Assembly (NCBI GenBank): GCA_013003065.1
Contig: JABDLI010000258.1
Span: forward strand, 1-32,690
From: Phycisphaerales bacterium
GTDB taxonomy: Bacteria > Planctomycetota > Phycisphaerae > Phycisphaerales > SM1A02
Direction of reading: 5' to 3'
Length of the DNA: 32,690 bases
The notes below the pieces were generated by a model. It saw only the letters and a program-made list of their open reading frames with translations. It was not told the origin of the DNA and made no database searches. Position numbers and translations under genes: made by a program. Of this stretch, positions 15,773 to 24,329 are shown one piece after another (position 1 is the stretch's first letter; each line of letters begins with the position of its first letter).

Positions 15773-16908
15773 TCTCCGCCACCCGTCAACTCCGCCGCGA
15801 TCTGGAGACCGATCCCACGATCGTCGATCGCCTGGCGGCCGCCAAACGCATTCCGCTGACCGACGGCACGACGACCACGTTCCTCTATCGCGGCGAGGCG
15901 GACGAGGTGCTGCTTCGCCACTTCATCTACGGCCTGCCGACGACGCAGCGTTTCGAACGGATCGGCGGCACGGACGTGTGGTCGTGCGTGATGGAGCTGC
16001 CCGAGCGATCGCGGGTCGAATACAAGATCCAGGTCACCCGGAACGGCCAGTCCCAGCTGATCCGCGACCCGCTGAACCCCCGCCTGGCGCGGGACCCGTA
16101 CGGCGCCAACTCGGTCTGCCACGGTCCCGGCTACGAGACGCCGGCGTGGACGATCGCCGACGAGGAGGCGCGCCCCGGCACGCTCGCACCGCTGACGCTG
16201 GAGAGGACGGTCTTCGGCGAGCCGCGTCACGTGACCGTCTACGAACCCCCCCGCTTTCGCCCGACCCGCCGGTATCCGCTGCTCATCGTCCACGACGGCG
16301 AGGAGTTCGTCGAGTATGCCAACCTCAAAGTCGTGCTCGACAACCTCATCTACCGGCTCGAGATCCCGCCGATGATCGTGGCGCTGACCCAATCACCGCG
16401 GCGGCTCGACGAGTACGCGGCGAGCGAGCAGCACGCGCGGTTCATCGGGGACGATCTCCTGCCGCGGCTGGAGTCGGAGTACCCGCTGCTCCCCGATCCG
16501 TCGGCCCGCGGGCTGATGGGCGCGAGCTTCGGTGCGGTCGCGGCCTTCTCGGCCGCGTGCCACGAGCCGGAGGCGTTCGGGCGGCTCCTGCTTCTGTCGG
16601 GGTCGTTCGCGTTCTCCGACATCGGCGACGACCACGGACGCAGCCCCGCCTTCGACCCCGTCGCGCGGTTCGTCAACGCATTCCGCGACACGCCGCGGCG
16701 TGTCACCGATCGGGTCTTCCTGGCGTGCGGCACCTACGAGTCGTTGATCTACGAGAACCGGTCGCTGCTGCCCCTCCTCCAGAGCGCGGGCATGGAGGTT
16801 CGGTACCGCGAGGCCCGGGACGGCCACAACTGGATGAACTGGCGTGACCGGCTGCGCGAGGGCCTGGCGTGGCTCTTCCCCGGGCCCCTCTGGCTCGTCT
16901 ACGAGTAG
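15769..16908 (+). CDS. Enterochelin esterase-like alpha/beta hydrolase
   Basis: A 379-residue cytoplasmic protein of the putative esterase family (esterase D / Fes-like). The N-terminal third is an early-set beta domain as in enterochelin esterase (DVWSCVMELPERSRVEYKIQ, then IRDPLNPRLARDPYGANSVC). The catalytic hydrolase domain follows, with nucleophile Ser253 in GLMGASFGAVAA and catalytic His353 in DGHNWMNWRDRL, the usual GHxWxxW ending. The start is GTG at 15769, overlapping the S51-like stop by 4 nt; the ORF track start at 15640 lies inside that gene. Its place next to ATP-grasp ligases suggests it cleaves or transfers an ester or acyl group of the same product. The substrate is unknown. 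Confidence 0.86.
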   Translation: MISATRQLRRDLETDPTIVDRLAAAKRIPLTDGTTTTFLYRGEADEVLLRHFIYGLPTTQRFERIGGTDVWSCVMELPERSRVEYKIQVTRNGQSQLIRDPLNPRLARDPYGANSVCHGPGYETPAWTIADEEARPGTLAPLTLERTVFGEPRHVTVYEPPRFRPTRRYPLLIVHDGEEFVEYANLKVVLDNLIYRLEIPPMIVALTQSPRRLDEYAASEQHARFIGDDLLPRLESEYPLLPDPSARGLMGASFGAVAAFSAACHEPEAFGRLLLLSGSFAFSDIGDDHGRSPAFDPVARFVNAFRDTPRRVTDRVFLACGTYESLIYENRSLLPLLQSAGMEVRYREARDGHNWMNWRDRLREGLAWLFPGPLWLVYE

Positions 16909-16938
16909 GCCCGAGGCCGGCTCCTCCGGACGGCACCG

Positions 16939-16996
16939 TTGTGACGGACCGCGGCGCCCCACTATGATCGGGGCCCCGGAGACCCTCCGGGCCCCG
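16939..16996 (+). promoter_or_regulatory. Putative promoter and GC-rich leader hairpin
   Basis: TTGTGA (16939-16944) and TATGAT (16963-16968) are 18 bases apart and form a fair sigma70-like promoter. The predicted leader contains CGGGGCCCCGGAG (16969-16981), which pairs with CTCCGGGCCCCG (16985-16996) with one bulged C and a 3-nt loop. The hairpin ends 8 nt before the ATG at 17005. It could limit ribosome access or act as a terminator for upstream transcription. Confidence 0.4.
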
Positions 16997-17004
16997 GAAT
17001 CGCC

Positions 17005-18273
17005 ATGGCCAACGCCACACGAAAAATCGGACTCTCTCTCGGCGCCGATCTCTGCTGGCCCACGTGCTACGAGCACATCGTGCGCAGTCTCGACCTGGCC
17101 ATCCCCCATGGCGGCGACACGGTCGGCGTGGACGTCGAGCGGGTGACGATCGAGCCCTTTCGTCTGCGGCAGCCGTGCACGTACGACGTCGTGCTCGACC
17201 GGGTGACCCACTGGTACTCGACCAGCCGCGAGTGGATCAAGAAGGCCGTCCTCATGGACGACCTCTACGTGCTGAACAACCCCTGGTCGATCCAGTCGAT
17301 GGAGAAGCAGACGTCGTACTGCGCGATGATGCGTCTCGGCATGCCCGTCCCGGAGACCTGGCTCGTTCCCCCGAAGGAGTACGACCCGGTCGCCGACCTC
17401 GAGCCGACCCTCACGCGGTACGCGCGGATGTTCGAGATCAACGACATCGCCGAGCACCTCGGCTATCCGCTGTTCATGAAGCCCTACGACGGCGGGGCGT
17501 GGGTCGGCGTGAACCGGATCGACAACGCGGACCAGCTTCGCGCCGCGTACGAGGCGAGCGGCAAGAGGCTCATGCACCTCCAGGCGGCGGTCGAGCCGTT
17601 CGACCTCTTCGTCCGGTGCGTCGGCATCGGCCCGCAGCTCCGGATGATCCGGTACAACCCGAGCGCGCCGCTGCACGAACGCTACGAGATCGCGTTCGAC
17701 TTCCTCACCGCCGAGGAGTCATCGCTGCTCTCCGACATGACCCTGACGATCAACGCCTTCTTCGGGTGGGACTTCAACTCCTGCGAGGCGTTGCGGCAGG
17801 ACCGGGTGTTCGCTCCGATCGACTTTGCCAACGGCTGTCCCGATTCACAGGTCACGTCGCTGCACTACCACTTCCCGTGGCTGGTCAAGGCGATGATCCG
17901 GTGGTCGGTGTTCTGCGCCGTGACGAAGCGTCCCATGCGGAAGACGCTCGACTGGGCGCCGTTCTACGAGATCGCCGATCGCGACGTTCCCTTCCGGGAG
18001 CGGCTGCGGGGATACGCGGACATCGCGCGGGAGCGTCTGGAAGCCGACCGGTTCGCCGAGTTCTGCGACGCCCATCTCGCCCACCTCGACGAGATCACGT
18101 GGGAGTTCTTCGGATCCGAGATCGCCCGCGACGCCGTCCGTGCCAAGGTGCAGAGCCTCTTTCCCCCGCACGAGGTGGAGCCGTTCACGGAGCACTTCTG
18201 GGGTCTCCTCCAGTTCTGGCGTTCGACCGAAGCCGACCGGCTTCAACTGTCGCCGCCGCAGGAGACGCCGTGA
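17005..18273 (+). CDS. ATP-grasp domain ligase-like protein (divergent type D)
   Basis: A 422-residue cytoplasmic protein. It begins with a pre-ATP-grasp region (KIGLSLGADLCWPTCYEHIV; TYDVVLDRVTHWYSTSREWIKKA). The ATP-grasp core follows: NNPWSIQSMEKQTSYCAMMRLGMPVPETWLVP, then the nucleotide-binding GYPLFMKPYDGGAWVGVNRID. HLQAAVEPFDLFVRCVGIGPQLRMIRYNP and the metal-site region VFAPIDFANGCPDS come next. It is too different from the other three to align along its length, but the RimK-like order of motifs is clear. The C-terminal 130 residues are helical and not recognised. It has no strong Shine-Dalgarno. It overlaps the following esterase by 4 nt, so ligase and esterase are translated together. 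The substrate is unknown. Confidence 0.83.
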   Translation: MANATRKIGLSLGADLCWPTCYEHIVRSLDLAIPHGGDTVGVDVERVTIEPFRLRQPCTYDVVLDRVTHWYSTSREWIKKAVLMDDLYVLNNPWSIQSMEKQTSYCAMMRLGMPVPETWLVPPKEYDPVADLEPTLTRYARMFEINDIAEHLGYPLFMKPYDGGAWVGVNRIDNADQLRAAYEASGKRLMHLQAAVEPFDLFVRCVGIGPQLRMIRYNPSAPLHERYEIAFDFLTAEESSLLSDMTLTINAFFGWDFNSCEALRQDRVFAPIDFANGCPDSQVTSLHYHFPWLVKAMIRWSVFCAVTKRPMRKTLDWAPFYEIADRDVPFRERLRGYADIARERLEADRFAEFCDAHLAHLDEITWEFFGSEIARDAVRAKVQSLFPPHEVEPFTEHFWGLLQFWRSTEADRLQLSPPQETP

Positions 18274-19013
18274 AGGCCACCACCCGCTGGTACTCGCATC
18301 GCATGGAGTGCGACACCACACTCGCGCGGTGGGGGACGTACGGCACCCCCGTCCTGATGTTCCCGACGGCGGGCGGCGACGCCGAGGAGATCGAACGCTT
18401 CCTGATGATCGATGCGCTCGGGCCGCTGCTCGAGGGCGGCAAGATCAAGATCTACTCGTGCGATTCGACGGCCGGCGCCGCCTGGCTCTCGGGGGATCAC
18501 TCCCCGGAGTACTGCTCGCGGCTTCAGAACTGCTTCGACGCGTACATCGCCCGCGAGGTCGTGCCCGCGATCCGCGCCGATTGCAACTCGGCCGACGTCG
18601 GCGTCGTCACGACCGGAGCGTCGATCGGCGCCTTCAACGCGTTGTCCGTCACGTGCCGCCATCCCGATCTCTTCACCCACGCGGTCTGCGTGAGCGGCAC
18701 CTACGACTTGAGCCGCTGGCTGGACGGCCAGTTCAACTCCGACTTCTACTTCTGCTCGCCCCTGCACTTCCTGCCCGACCTCGGCGGCGGCGAGCAGCTC
18801 GACCGGCTCCGGGAGCGTTTCATCATCCTCGCCACGGGCGAGGGTCGGTGGGAGGATCCCGGCGAGTCGTGGCGGATCGCCGGCGTGCTCGGCGCGAAGG
18901 GCATCCCCAACCGCGTCGACCCGTGGGGGCCCGAGTACGACCACGACTGGGTCACCTGGCGGAAGATGATCCCGCACTACCTGGAGCAGCTGACGAGCGA
19001 CGACGGCTCCTAG
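18270..19013 (+). CDS. Esterase family alpha/beta hydrolase
   Basis: A 247-residue cytoplasmic hydrolase of the putative esterase family. Nucleophile Ser118 is in VVTTGASIGAFNAL and catalytic His225 in YDHDWVTWRKMIPHYLEQL. It lacks the N-terminal early-set domain of the esterase at 15769. The start is GTG at 18270, overlapping the ATP-grasp stop (GTGA); the ORF track shows this protein fused to out-of-frame residues from 17064, which I reject. The strict coupling with the ligase suggests that both act on the same compound. It converges with glgA with a 12-bp gap and no obvious terminator. Confidence 0.87.
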   Translation: MKATTRWYSHRMECDTTLARWGTYGTPVLMFPTAGGDAEEIERFLMIDALGPLLEGGKIKIYSCDSTAGAAWLSGDHSPEYCSRLQNCFDAYIAREVVPAIRADCNSADVGVVTTGASIGAFNALSVTCRHPDLFTHAVCVSGTYDLSRWLDGQFNSDFYFCSPLHFLPDLGGGEQLDRLRERFIILATGEGRWEDPGESWRIAGVLGAKGIPNRVDPWGPEYDHDWVTWRKMIPHYLEQLTSDDGS

Positions 19014-19025
19014 GCGGTCCGCCGT

Positions 19026-20480
19026 CTACTTGTCGCAGAGTCGCGCGAAGAGCGACAGGTACGCACGGCCCTGCCGCGACCACGAGTAGTCCATGGCCAT
19101 GCCGTTGCGGATCAACTGACGCCACGCAGTGGGCTCGCCGAACGTGCGGAGCGCCTCGCCGATCGCCCACCGCGCGCCGTCCGGCGTGTGGTGCTCGAAC
19201 ACGAACCCGGTCCCGCGACCGGTCTCGGCGTCCCAGGGCTCGACCGTATCGGCAAGGCCGCCCGTGCGGTGCACGATGGGCACGGTGCCGTACTTGAGGC
19301 TGTACATCTGGTTGAGTCCGCACGGCTCGAACCGCGACGGCATGAGGAACATGTCGCACCCCGCCTCGATCATGTGCGCGAGCCGGTTCTGGAACCCGCG
19401 GTAGAAGCACATCTTCGCGCGGAATGCGGACTCCAGACGCGTGAAGAACGACTCGTACCGCTCCTCGCCGCTCCCGAGCACGATCAGCCGAACGTCGAGC
19501 GCGCCGAGCATCTCGGACAACGGCTCGTACAGGATCTCGATGCCCTTCTGCGCCGTCAGCCGGGTGACCATGCCGAGGGTGGGCACGTCCGGGCCGGCGC
19601 GAAGACCCATCTCACGCAGCAACGCCGTCTTGCATTTCTTCTTGCCGGCGAGATCCTCCCGCGTGTAGTTGGCCTCGATCAGAGGATCGGTGGCCGGATC
19701 CCACTGCCCGTAGTCGACGCCGTTCACGATGCCGAACAGGTGGTCGCTCCGCGACTGGAGGAGCTCGTGCAGCCCGCACCCGCTGCCTTCGGTGCGGATC
19801 TCGTCGGCGTACGTCCGGCTCACGGTCGTGACCGCATCGGCGTAGACGATGCCCATCTTCAGGAAGTTGATCCGCCCCTGCTCGAGATCGTCCTGCCACA
19901 GCAGACGCCGGTACGCATCGAGACCGAGCTCGGTGACGACGTCGGCCGGAAACAAGCCCTGGTACGCGAGGTTGTGAATGGTGAGGACGGTCCGCGTCTC
20001 GGAGAACAGGTTGTCCCACTCGTAGAGCGAGCGCAGGTAGAGCGGAATCAATGCGGTGTGCCAGTCGTGGCAGTGGATGATGTCCGGCGCCCAGCCCATG
20101 TGCTGGCAGCTCTGGATGACGGCGCGACAGAAGGTCCCGAACCGCAGGTGCTCGTCACCGTCGCTGGCGTAGATCGCGTTGCGGCCGAACCGCTGCGGAC
20201 AGTCGACGAAGTAGATGCTGTGCGGTGAGTCCGGGATCGGCGTGGTCAGCACCGAGAATTGCTCCGCTCGCCCCTCGAACGGAATCACGGCGTTCTGGAG
20301 GAATTCCACCGGCGTCAACGCGAGATCGCGGCGATCGATCGTGCCGTAGAGCGGCAGGAAGACCCGGACATCCTGCCCGATGTCGGCGAGGTACCGGCTG
20401 AGACCCGCCGCGACGTCGGCGAGGCCGCCCGTCTTCGCGAACGGCGTGAACTCCGAGGATGCCAGGCAGAGACGCAGCAT
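19026..20480 (-). CDS. glgA: Glycogen synthase (GT5, ADP-glucose)
   Basis: A 484-residue cytoplasmic glucosyltransferase that extends alpha-1,4-glucan from ADP-glucose. The N-terminal KTGGLADVAAGLSRYLA (from residue 16) is the ADP-glucose-binding motif of GT5. HCHDWHTALIPLYLR and TIHNLAYQGLFP follow. The C-terminal Rossmann domain has GMVTRLTAQKGIEIL, MPSRFEPCGLNQMYSLKYGTVPIVHRTGGLADTV with the catalytic Glu, and the end GTGFVFEHHTPDGARWAIGEAL. Length is normal for the family. It starts 8 nt after the glgC stop, so the two are one transcription unit (glgC first). It has ATP-grasp genes on both sides, which is not the standard glycogen operon arrangement. Confidence 0.95.
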   Translation of the reverse strand: MLRLCLASSEFTPFAKTGGLADVAAGLSRYLADIGQDVRVFLPLYGTIDRRDLALTPVEFLQNAVIPFEGRAEQFSVLTTPIPDSPHSIYFVDCPQRFGRNAIYASDGDEHLRFGTFCRAVIQSCQHMGWAPDIIHCHDWHTALIPLYLRSLYEWDNLFSETRTVLTIHNLAYQGLFPADVVTELGLDAYRRLLWQDDLEQGRINFLKMGIVYADAVTTVSRTYADEIRTEGSGCGLHELLQSRSDHLFGIVNGVDYGQWDPATDPLIEANYTREDLAGKKKCKTALLREMGLRAGPDVPTLGMVTRLTAQKGIEILYEPLSEMLGALDVRLIVLGSGEERYESFFTRLESAFRAKMCFYRGFQNRLAHMIEAGCDMFLMPSRFEPCGLNQMYSLKYGTVPIVHRTGGLADTVEPWDAETGRGTGFVFEHHTPDGARWAIGEALRTFGEPTAWRQLIRNGMAMDYSWSRQGRAYLSLFARLCDK

Positions 20481-20488
20481 GGCGTGGC

Positions 20489-21727
20489 CTACACCACCGT
20501 TCCCGGTGCGATCGTCGCGCCCCGGTGGACCACGATGATGCCGTCACGGATGCAGTAGCCCTCCCCGTCGGTCTCCTGTACGCCGGCCTCGTTGACGAGC
20601 CGTGATCCGTCGCCGATGGTCGCGTCGAGGTCGACGATCGCGCGGCGGATCTCGCAGTTCGCGCCGATGCCGCGGGCGTCGAACGCGTTCGCGCCCATGA
20701 TGTAGCTCTGCTCGATCACCGTGCCCGGGCGGACGACCGCCCGAACGCCGACGATCGCATCCGCCACCCGGCTCGCCGAGATGATGCTGCCGCCGCAGAC
20801 GATCGACCGCTGGATGTCGCAGCCGTTGATCTTGCAGCCGGGCAGAAAACGAGGATGCGTGTAGATCTGGAGCTCGGGATCGTAGAGGTTGAGCGCGGGC
20901 ACCGGCGCCGTCAGCTCCAGGTTGGCCTCGTGGAACGACTTGATCGTTCCGATGTCACGCCAGTAACCATTGTGCAAGAAGGCGTGGACGCGATAGTCGT
21001 GGATGGCCTCCGGAATGACCTCTTTGCCGAAGTCGACGGTGCTGGTTCCCTCCAGGAGCTGGCGGATGACCGGCCGGCGGAAGACATAGATGCCCATGCT
21101 TGCGAGCACCATGCCGGGCGCGGCGTCGAGGCCGAGCTGCTCGATCGCGTGCTCGTCGAGCGCGAGCCGGTCGATCACCGCGGGGTCGCTCGGCTTCTCG
21201 ACGAACTCGACGATGCGGCCGGTGTCGTCGATACGCATGACCCCGAGCCCGGGCGCCTCCGCTTTGGACACCGGCTTGACGGCGACGGTCAGATCCGCCT
21301 CGGCCGCGCGGTGGTGCCGCACGAACGCCTGCATGTTCATCAGGTAGAGCTGGTCCCCGGAGAGGATGAGGATCTCGCTGGGTTCGGTCTCGCAGAGCCG
21401 CGTGAGGTTCTGCCGGACGGCGTCGGCGGTCCCCTGGTACCAGTCCCGCGACGTCATCCGCTGCTCGGCGGCCAGGATGTTGACATACCCCTGGCTGAAC
21501 GCGTCGAACCGGTAGGTCGTGCTGATGTGGCGGTGGAGGCTCGCGCTGTTGAACTGCGTGATGACGTACACGCGGTTGATGCCGCCGTGCAGGCTGTTGC
21601 TGATCGGAATGTCGATCAACCGGAACTTGCCGCCCACCGGCACCGCCGGCTTCGCCCGGTCCTGGGTGAGGGGCCAGAGCCGGATGCCCTGTCCACCCCC
21701 CAGAATGGCCGTGACCACGTTGTGCAA
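20489..21727 (-). CDS. glgC: Glucose-1-phosphate adenylyltransferase (ADP-glucose pyrophosphorylase)
   Basis: A 412-residue cytoplasmic enzyme making ADP-glucose from glucose-1-phosphate and ATP, the committed step of glycogen synthesis. ILGGGQGIRLWPLTQDRAKPAVPVGGKFRLIDIPISN is the nucleotidyltransferase signature; most homologues have Thr or Ser where this has Ile (GIRL). SRDWYQGTADAVRQNL and VEFVEKPSDP follow, then a left-handed beta-helix C-terminal domain with hexapeptide character (IYTHPRFLPGCKINGCDIQRSIVCGG). The start is TTG at 21727, supported by GGAGG 8 nt upstream; GTG at 21718 is an alternative. It is divergent from an ATP-grasp gene across 143 bp. Confidence 0.95.
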   Translation of the reverse strand: MHNVVTAILGGGQGIRLWPLTQDRAKPAVPVGGKFRLIDIPISNSLHGGINRVYVITQFNSASLHRHISTTYRFDAFSQGYVNILAAEQRMTSRDWYQGTADAVRQNLTRLCETEPSEILILSGDQLYLMNMQAFVRHHRAAEADLTVAVKPVSKAEAPGLGVMRIDDTGRIVEFVEKPSDPAVIDRLALDEHAIEQLGLDAAPGMVLASMGIYVFRRPVIRQLLEGTSTVDFGKEVIPEAIHDYRVHAFLHNGYWRDIGTIKSFHEANLELTAPVPALNLYDPELQIYTHPRFLPGCKINGCDIQRSIVCGGSIISASRVADAIVGVRAVVRPGTVIEQSYIMGANAFDARGIGANCEIRRAIVDLDATIGDGSRLVNEAGVQETDGEGYCIRDGIIVVHRGATIAPGTVV

Positions 21728-21840
21728 GGAGCCCGCCTCCGTCCATTCCGGCGGCCCGCGTCGGCCACCGCCCCACCGGGTTCTTTGTACCAGATTCGGG
21801 GCCCCGTCGAGCGGGTGAGCTCGCGTGAAGACGACCGGTC

Positions 21841-21863
21841 GCGGGACGTCGTCCCGCTACACT
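21841..21863 (+). promoter_or_regulatory. Perfect inverted repeat and -10-like box upstream of ATP-grasp B
   Basis: GCGGGAC-GTC-GTCCCGC (21841-21857) is a perfect 7-bp inverted repeat with a 3-base spacer. TACACT (21858-21863) follows immediately and lies 7 nt before the ATG at 21871, which has no Shine-Dalgarno. This fits a leaderless promoter overlapped by an operator-like site. No -35 box was recognised. Confidence 0.4.
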
Positions 21864-21870
21864 GCGGGTC

Positions 21871-23091
21871 ATGACGTCCGTCGCCTTTCTCGCTCCGTAC
21901 GCAGCGCCGGCCACGCTGCGTTTCGTCCGGGCCGTGGCCGGGACACCCGGCGTGCGGTGCGGGTTGATCACGCAGGAGCCGCTCGAGCGGCTCCCCGCCG
22001 ACGTGCGGAGCGGGCTCGCCGGACACTGGCGGATCGACGACGCCCTCGATCCGACGCAGATCGCCGCGGCGACGCGGTCGCTCGAGAACCAGATCGGACC
22101 GGTCGAACGCCTCGTCGGCATTCTCGAGCAGGCCCAGGTCGCGATGGCCGAAGCTCGCGCAATGCTCGGTCTGCCCGGCATGGACGCGGCCACCGCCGAG
22201 AACTTCCGGGACAAGGCGCGGATGAAGAGCGTGCTGCGCGATGCGGGCCTGCCGTGCGCGCGGCACGCGTTGGTCCGGAGCGTGGACGAGGCCGTCGCGT
22301 TCGCCGAACGCACCGGCTTCCCGCTCGTCGTCAAGCCGCCGGCCGGAGCCGGCGCGCGGGCAACCTATCGCGTCGAGAACGTGGCGGATCTGCGGCAGGG
22401 TTTGGCGGTCTCGCAGCCGTCGCCGGCGTCACCGGCGTTGCTCGAGGAGTTCATGACCGGGCGGGAGTTTTCCTTCGACAGCGTGTTCGTCCGCGGCGAC
22501 CTCGTCTGGCATTCGTTCTGCCACTATTTCCCGTCGCCGCTCGAGGTGATGGAGAACCCGTGGATCCAGTGGTGCGTCCTCCTGCCGCGTCACATCGACG
22601 ATGCCGCGCACGAGCGCGTCCGCACGGTCACGACCGAGGCGATCCGCACGCTCGGTCTGTCGACCGGCATGACGCACCTCGAGTGGTTCCTGCGACCGGG
22701 TGGTGACATCGCACTGTCCGAGGTCGCCGCGCGGCCACCGGGCGCGCAGTTCACGTCGCTGATCTCGTGGGCGCACGACGCGGACTTCTACAAGGGCTGG
22801 GCGGACCTCGTCGCGCACGAGCGGTTCGATCCCCCGCCGCGACGGTACGCCGTCGCCGGGGTCTACCTGCGCGGACAGGGTGGGGCGCGGGTGGCCGCGG
22901 TGCACGGACTGGACGCGGCCCAGTCCGAGATCGGCCGCCTCGTTGTCGAGTCGCATCTTCCGCGGCCCGGGCAGCCGGCATCCGGGACGTACGAAGGCGA
23001 TGGCTACGTGATCCTCCGGCACGAGGAGACGGAGGTCGTCAAGCAGGCGGCCCGCCGACTGCTCGATCTGGTCAAGGTGGAGATGGCATGA
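21871..23091 (+). CDS. ATP-grasp domain ligase-like protein (paralogue B)
   Basis: A 406-residue cytoplasmic protein. MTSVAFLAPYAAPATLRFVRAV starts a Rossmann-like domain. FRDKARMKSVLRDAGLPCARHALV begins the ATP-grasp core, with nucleotide-binding FPLVVKPPAGAGARATYRVEN, LLEEFMTGREFSFDSVFVRGD, and the metal-site region THLEWFLRPGGDIALSEVAARPPGAQ. It aligns with paralogues A and C in every block. The middle of the N-terminal half (IGPVERLVGILEQAQVAMAEARAMLGLPG) looks typical of carbamoyl-phosphate synthase or biotin-carboxylase-like ATP-grasp proteins. It overlaps paralogue C by 4 nt (ATGA), so the two are translated in similar amounts and may form a heteromer. It probably joins a carboxylate and an amine; the substrate is unknown. 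Confidence 0.87.
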   Translation: MTSVAFLAPYAAPATLRFVRAVAGTPGVRCGLITQEPLERLPADVRSGLAGHWRIDDALDPTQIAAATRSLENQIGPVERLVGILEQAQVAMAEARAMLGLPGMDAATAENFRDKARMKSVLRDAGLPCARHALVRSVDEAVAFAERTGFPLVVKPPAGAGARATYRVENVADLRQGLAVSQPSPASPALLEEFMTGREFSFDSVFVRGDLVWHSFCHYFPSPLEVMENPWIQWCVLLPRHIDDAAHERVRTVTTEAIRTLGLSTGMTHLEWFLRPGGDIALSEVAARPPGAQFTSLISWAHDADFYKGWADLVAHERFDPPPRRYAVAGVYLRGQGGARVAAVHGLDAAQSEIGRLVVESHLPRPGQPASGTYEGDGYVILRHEETEVVKQAARRLLDLVKVEMA

Positions 23092-24308
23092 ACCTGTTGC
23101 TGATCTCTCCGGGATTTCCGAGCGAGATGCCGCTGTTCACCCGCGGCCTGGCGCAGGCGGGCGCCCGGGTGATCGGGTTGGGCGACCAGCCCCCCGCCGC
23201 TCTGCCCGAACGCACCCGCGCGCACCTGGCGGACTACATCCGGGTGGGCTCGCTGTGGGACGAGATGCAAGTGGTGCAGCAGATCCAGGCGGTGCAGTCG
23301 CAGCAGCGGATCGACCGGGTCGAGTGTCTGTGGGAGCCGGGGATGATCCTCGCCGCGCGGTTGCGTGAGACGCTCGGTCTGCCCGGCCTGACGGTCGCCC
23401 AGACGATTCCGTTTCGCGACAAGGGCCGAATGAAGGAGGTGCTCGACGCGGCCGGTCTCCGCACGCCGCGGCATCACCGCGCCGTGACCGCGGACGGCGT
23501 CCGCGAAGCCGCCGCGGCGATCGGGTTCCCGGTTGCGGTGAAGCCGATCAGCGGGGCGGGTTCGGCGGACACGCACCGGGTCGAGTCCGCGGACGAGCTG
23601 GAGCGGATCCTGCCGACGCTGCGTCACGTGCCCGAAGTCAGCGTCGAGGAGTGGATCGAAGGCCAGGAGTACACGTTCGACACGATTTGCATCGACGGTC
23701 GGATCGTCTTCCCGAACGTCTGCTGGTATCGGCCCAACCCGATCATCGCCCGGCAGGTCGAATGGATCAGCCCGCAGACGATCGGGCTGCGTCGCCTCGA
23801 CGTCGAGCCGTTGCGCGAGGGGCTGGCGCTCGGGCGGGCCGTCCTCGACGCCCTCGGATTCCGGACCGGTTTCACGCACATGGAGTGGTTCCGCACCGCG
23901 AGCGGCGAAGCGATCTTCGGCGAGATCGGGGCGCGGCCGCCCGGCGCGCGGACGGTGGACATCATGAACTACCTCTGCGACGCCGACTTGTACGCGGGGT
24001 GGGGCGAGGCGGTCACCCGCGGCACGTTCAGCCAGCCGACCGAGCGTCGCTACAACGCCGCCAGCATCTTCAAACGCGCGCAGGGGCAGGGCCGGATCCA
24101 GCGGATCGACGGGCTCGAGTCGATCCTCGCGCGGTACGGCCCCCACGTCATGAGCGTCGACCTGCTTCCGATCGGAGCGCCGCGACGCAACTGGCTTCAG
24201 ACGCTGATGTCCGACGGCCATCTCTTCGTGCGTCATCAGAACCTCGACGCGCTCACGGAGATCCTCGACCACATCGGCACGGACCTCCAGATCTACGCCG
24301 GCCACTGA
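23088..24308 (+). CDS. ATP-grasp domain ligase-like protein (paralogue C)
   Basis: A 406-residue cytoplasmic protein, starting at the ATG that overlaps the stop of paralogue B; the ORF track extends it falsely back to 22767. MNLLLISPGFPSEMPLFTRGLAQAGARVIGLG is very close to paralogue A. ATP-grasp blocks are FRDKGRMKEVLDAAGLRTPRH, FPVAVKPISGAGSADTHRVES, VEEWIEGQEYTFDTICIDG and THMEWFRTASGEAIFGEIGARPPGAR. The conserved Glu of the last block and the Lys of the second suggest it is active. Together with B it forms a coupled pair facing away from glgCA. Its substrate is unknown; A and C are probably the closest relatives in the window. Confidence 0.87.
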   Translation: MNLLLISPGFPSEMPLFTRGLAQAGARVIGLGDQPPAALPERTRAHLADYIRVGSLWDEMQVVQQIQAVQSQQRIDRVECLWEPGMILAARLRETLGLPGLTVAQTIPFRDKGRMKEVLDAAGLRTPRHHRAVTADGVREAAAAIGFPVAVKPISGAGSADTHRVESADELERILPTLRHVPEVSVEEWIEGQEYTFDTICIDGRIVFPNVCWYRPNPIIARQVEWISPQTIGLRRLDVEPLREGLALGRAVLDALGFRTGFTHMEWFRTASGEAIFGEIGARPPGARTVDIMNYLCDADLYAGWGEAVTRGTFSQPTERRYNAASIFKRAQGQGRIQRIDGLESILARYGPHVMSVDLLPIGAPRRNWLQTLMSDGHLFVRHQNLDALTEILDHIGTDLQIYAGH

Positions 24309-24329
24309 CCGGAGCCAACGGACTCGACC

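Noticed and set aside
17064-18269. N-terminal extension of the esterase ORF in the ORF track
   Set aside because: It overlaps ligase D in another frame and has no domain; the GTGA overlap at 18270 gives a natural start.
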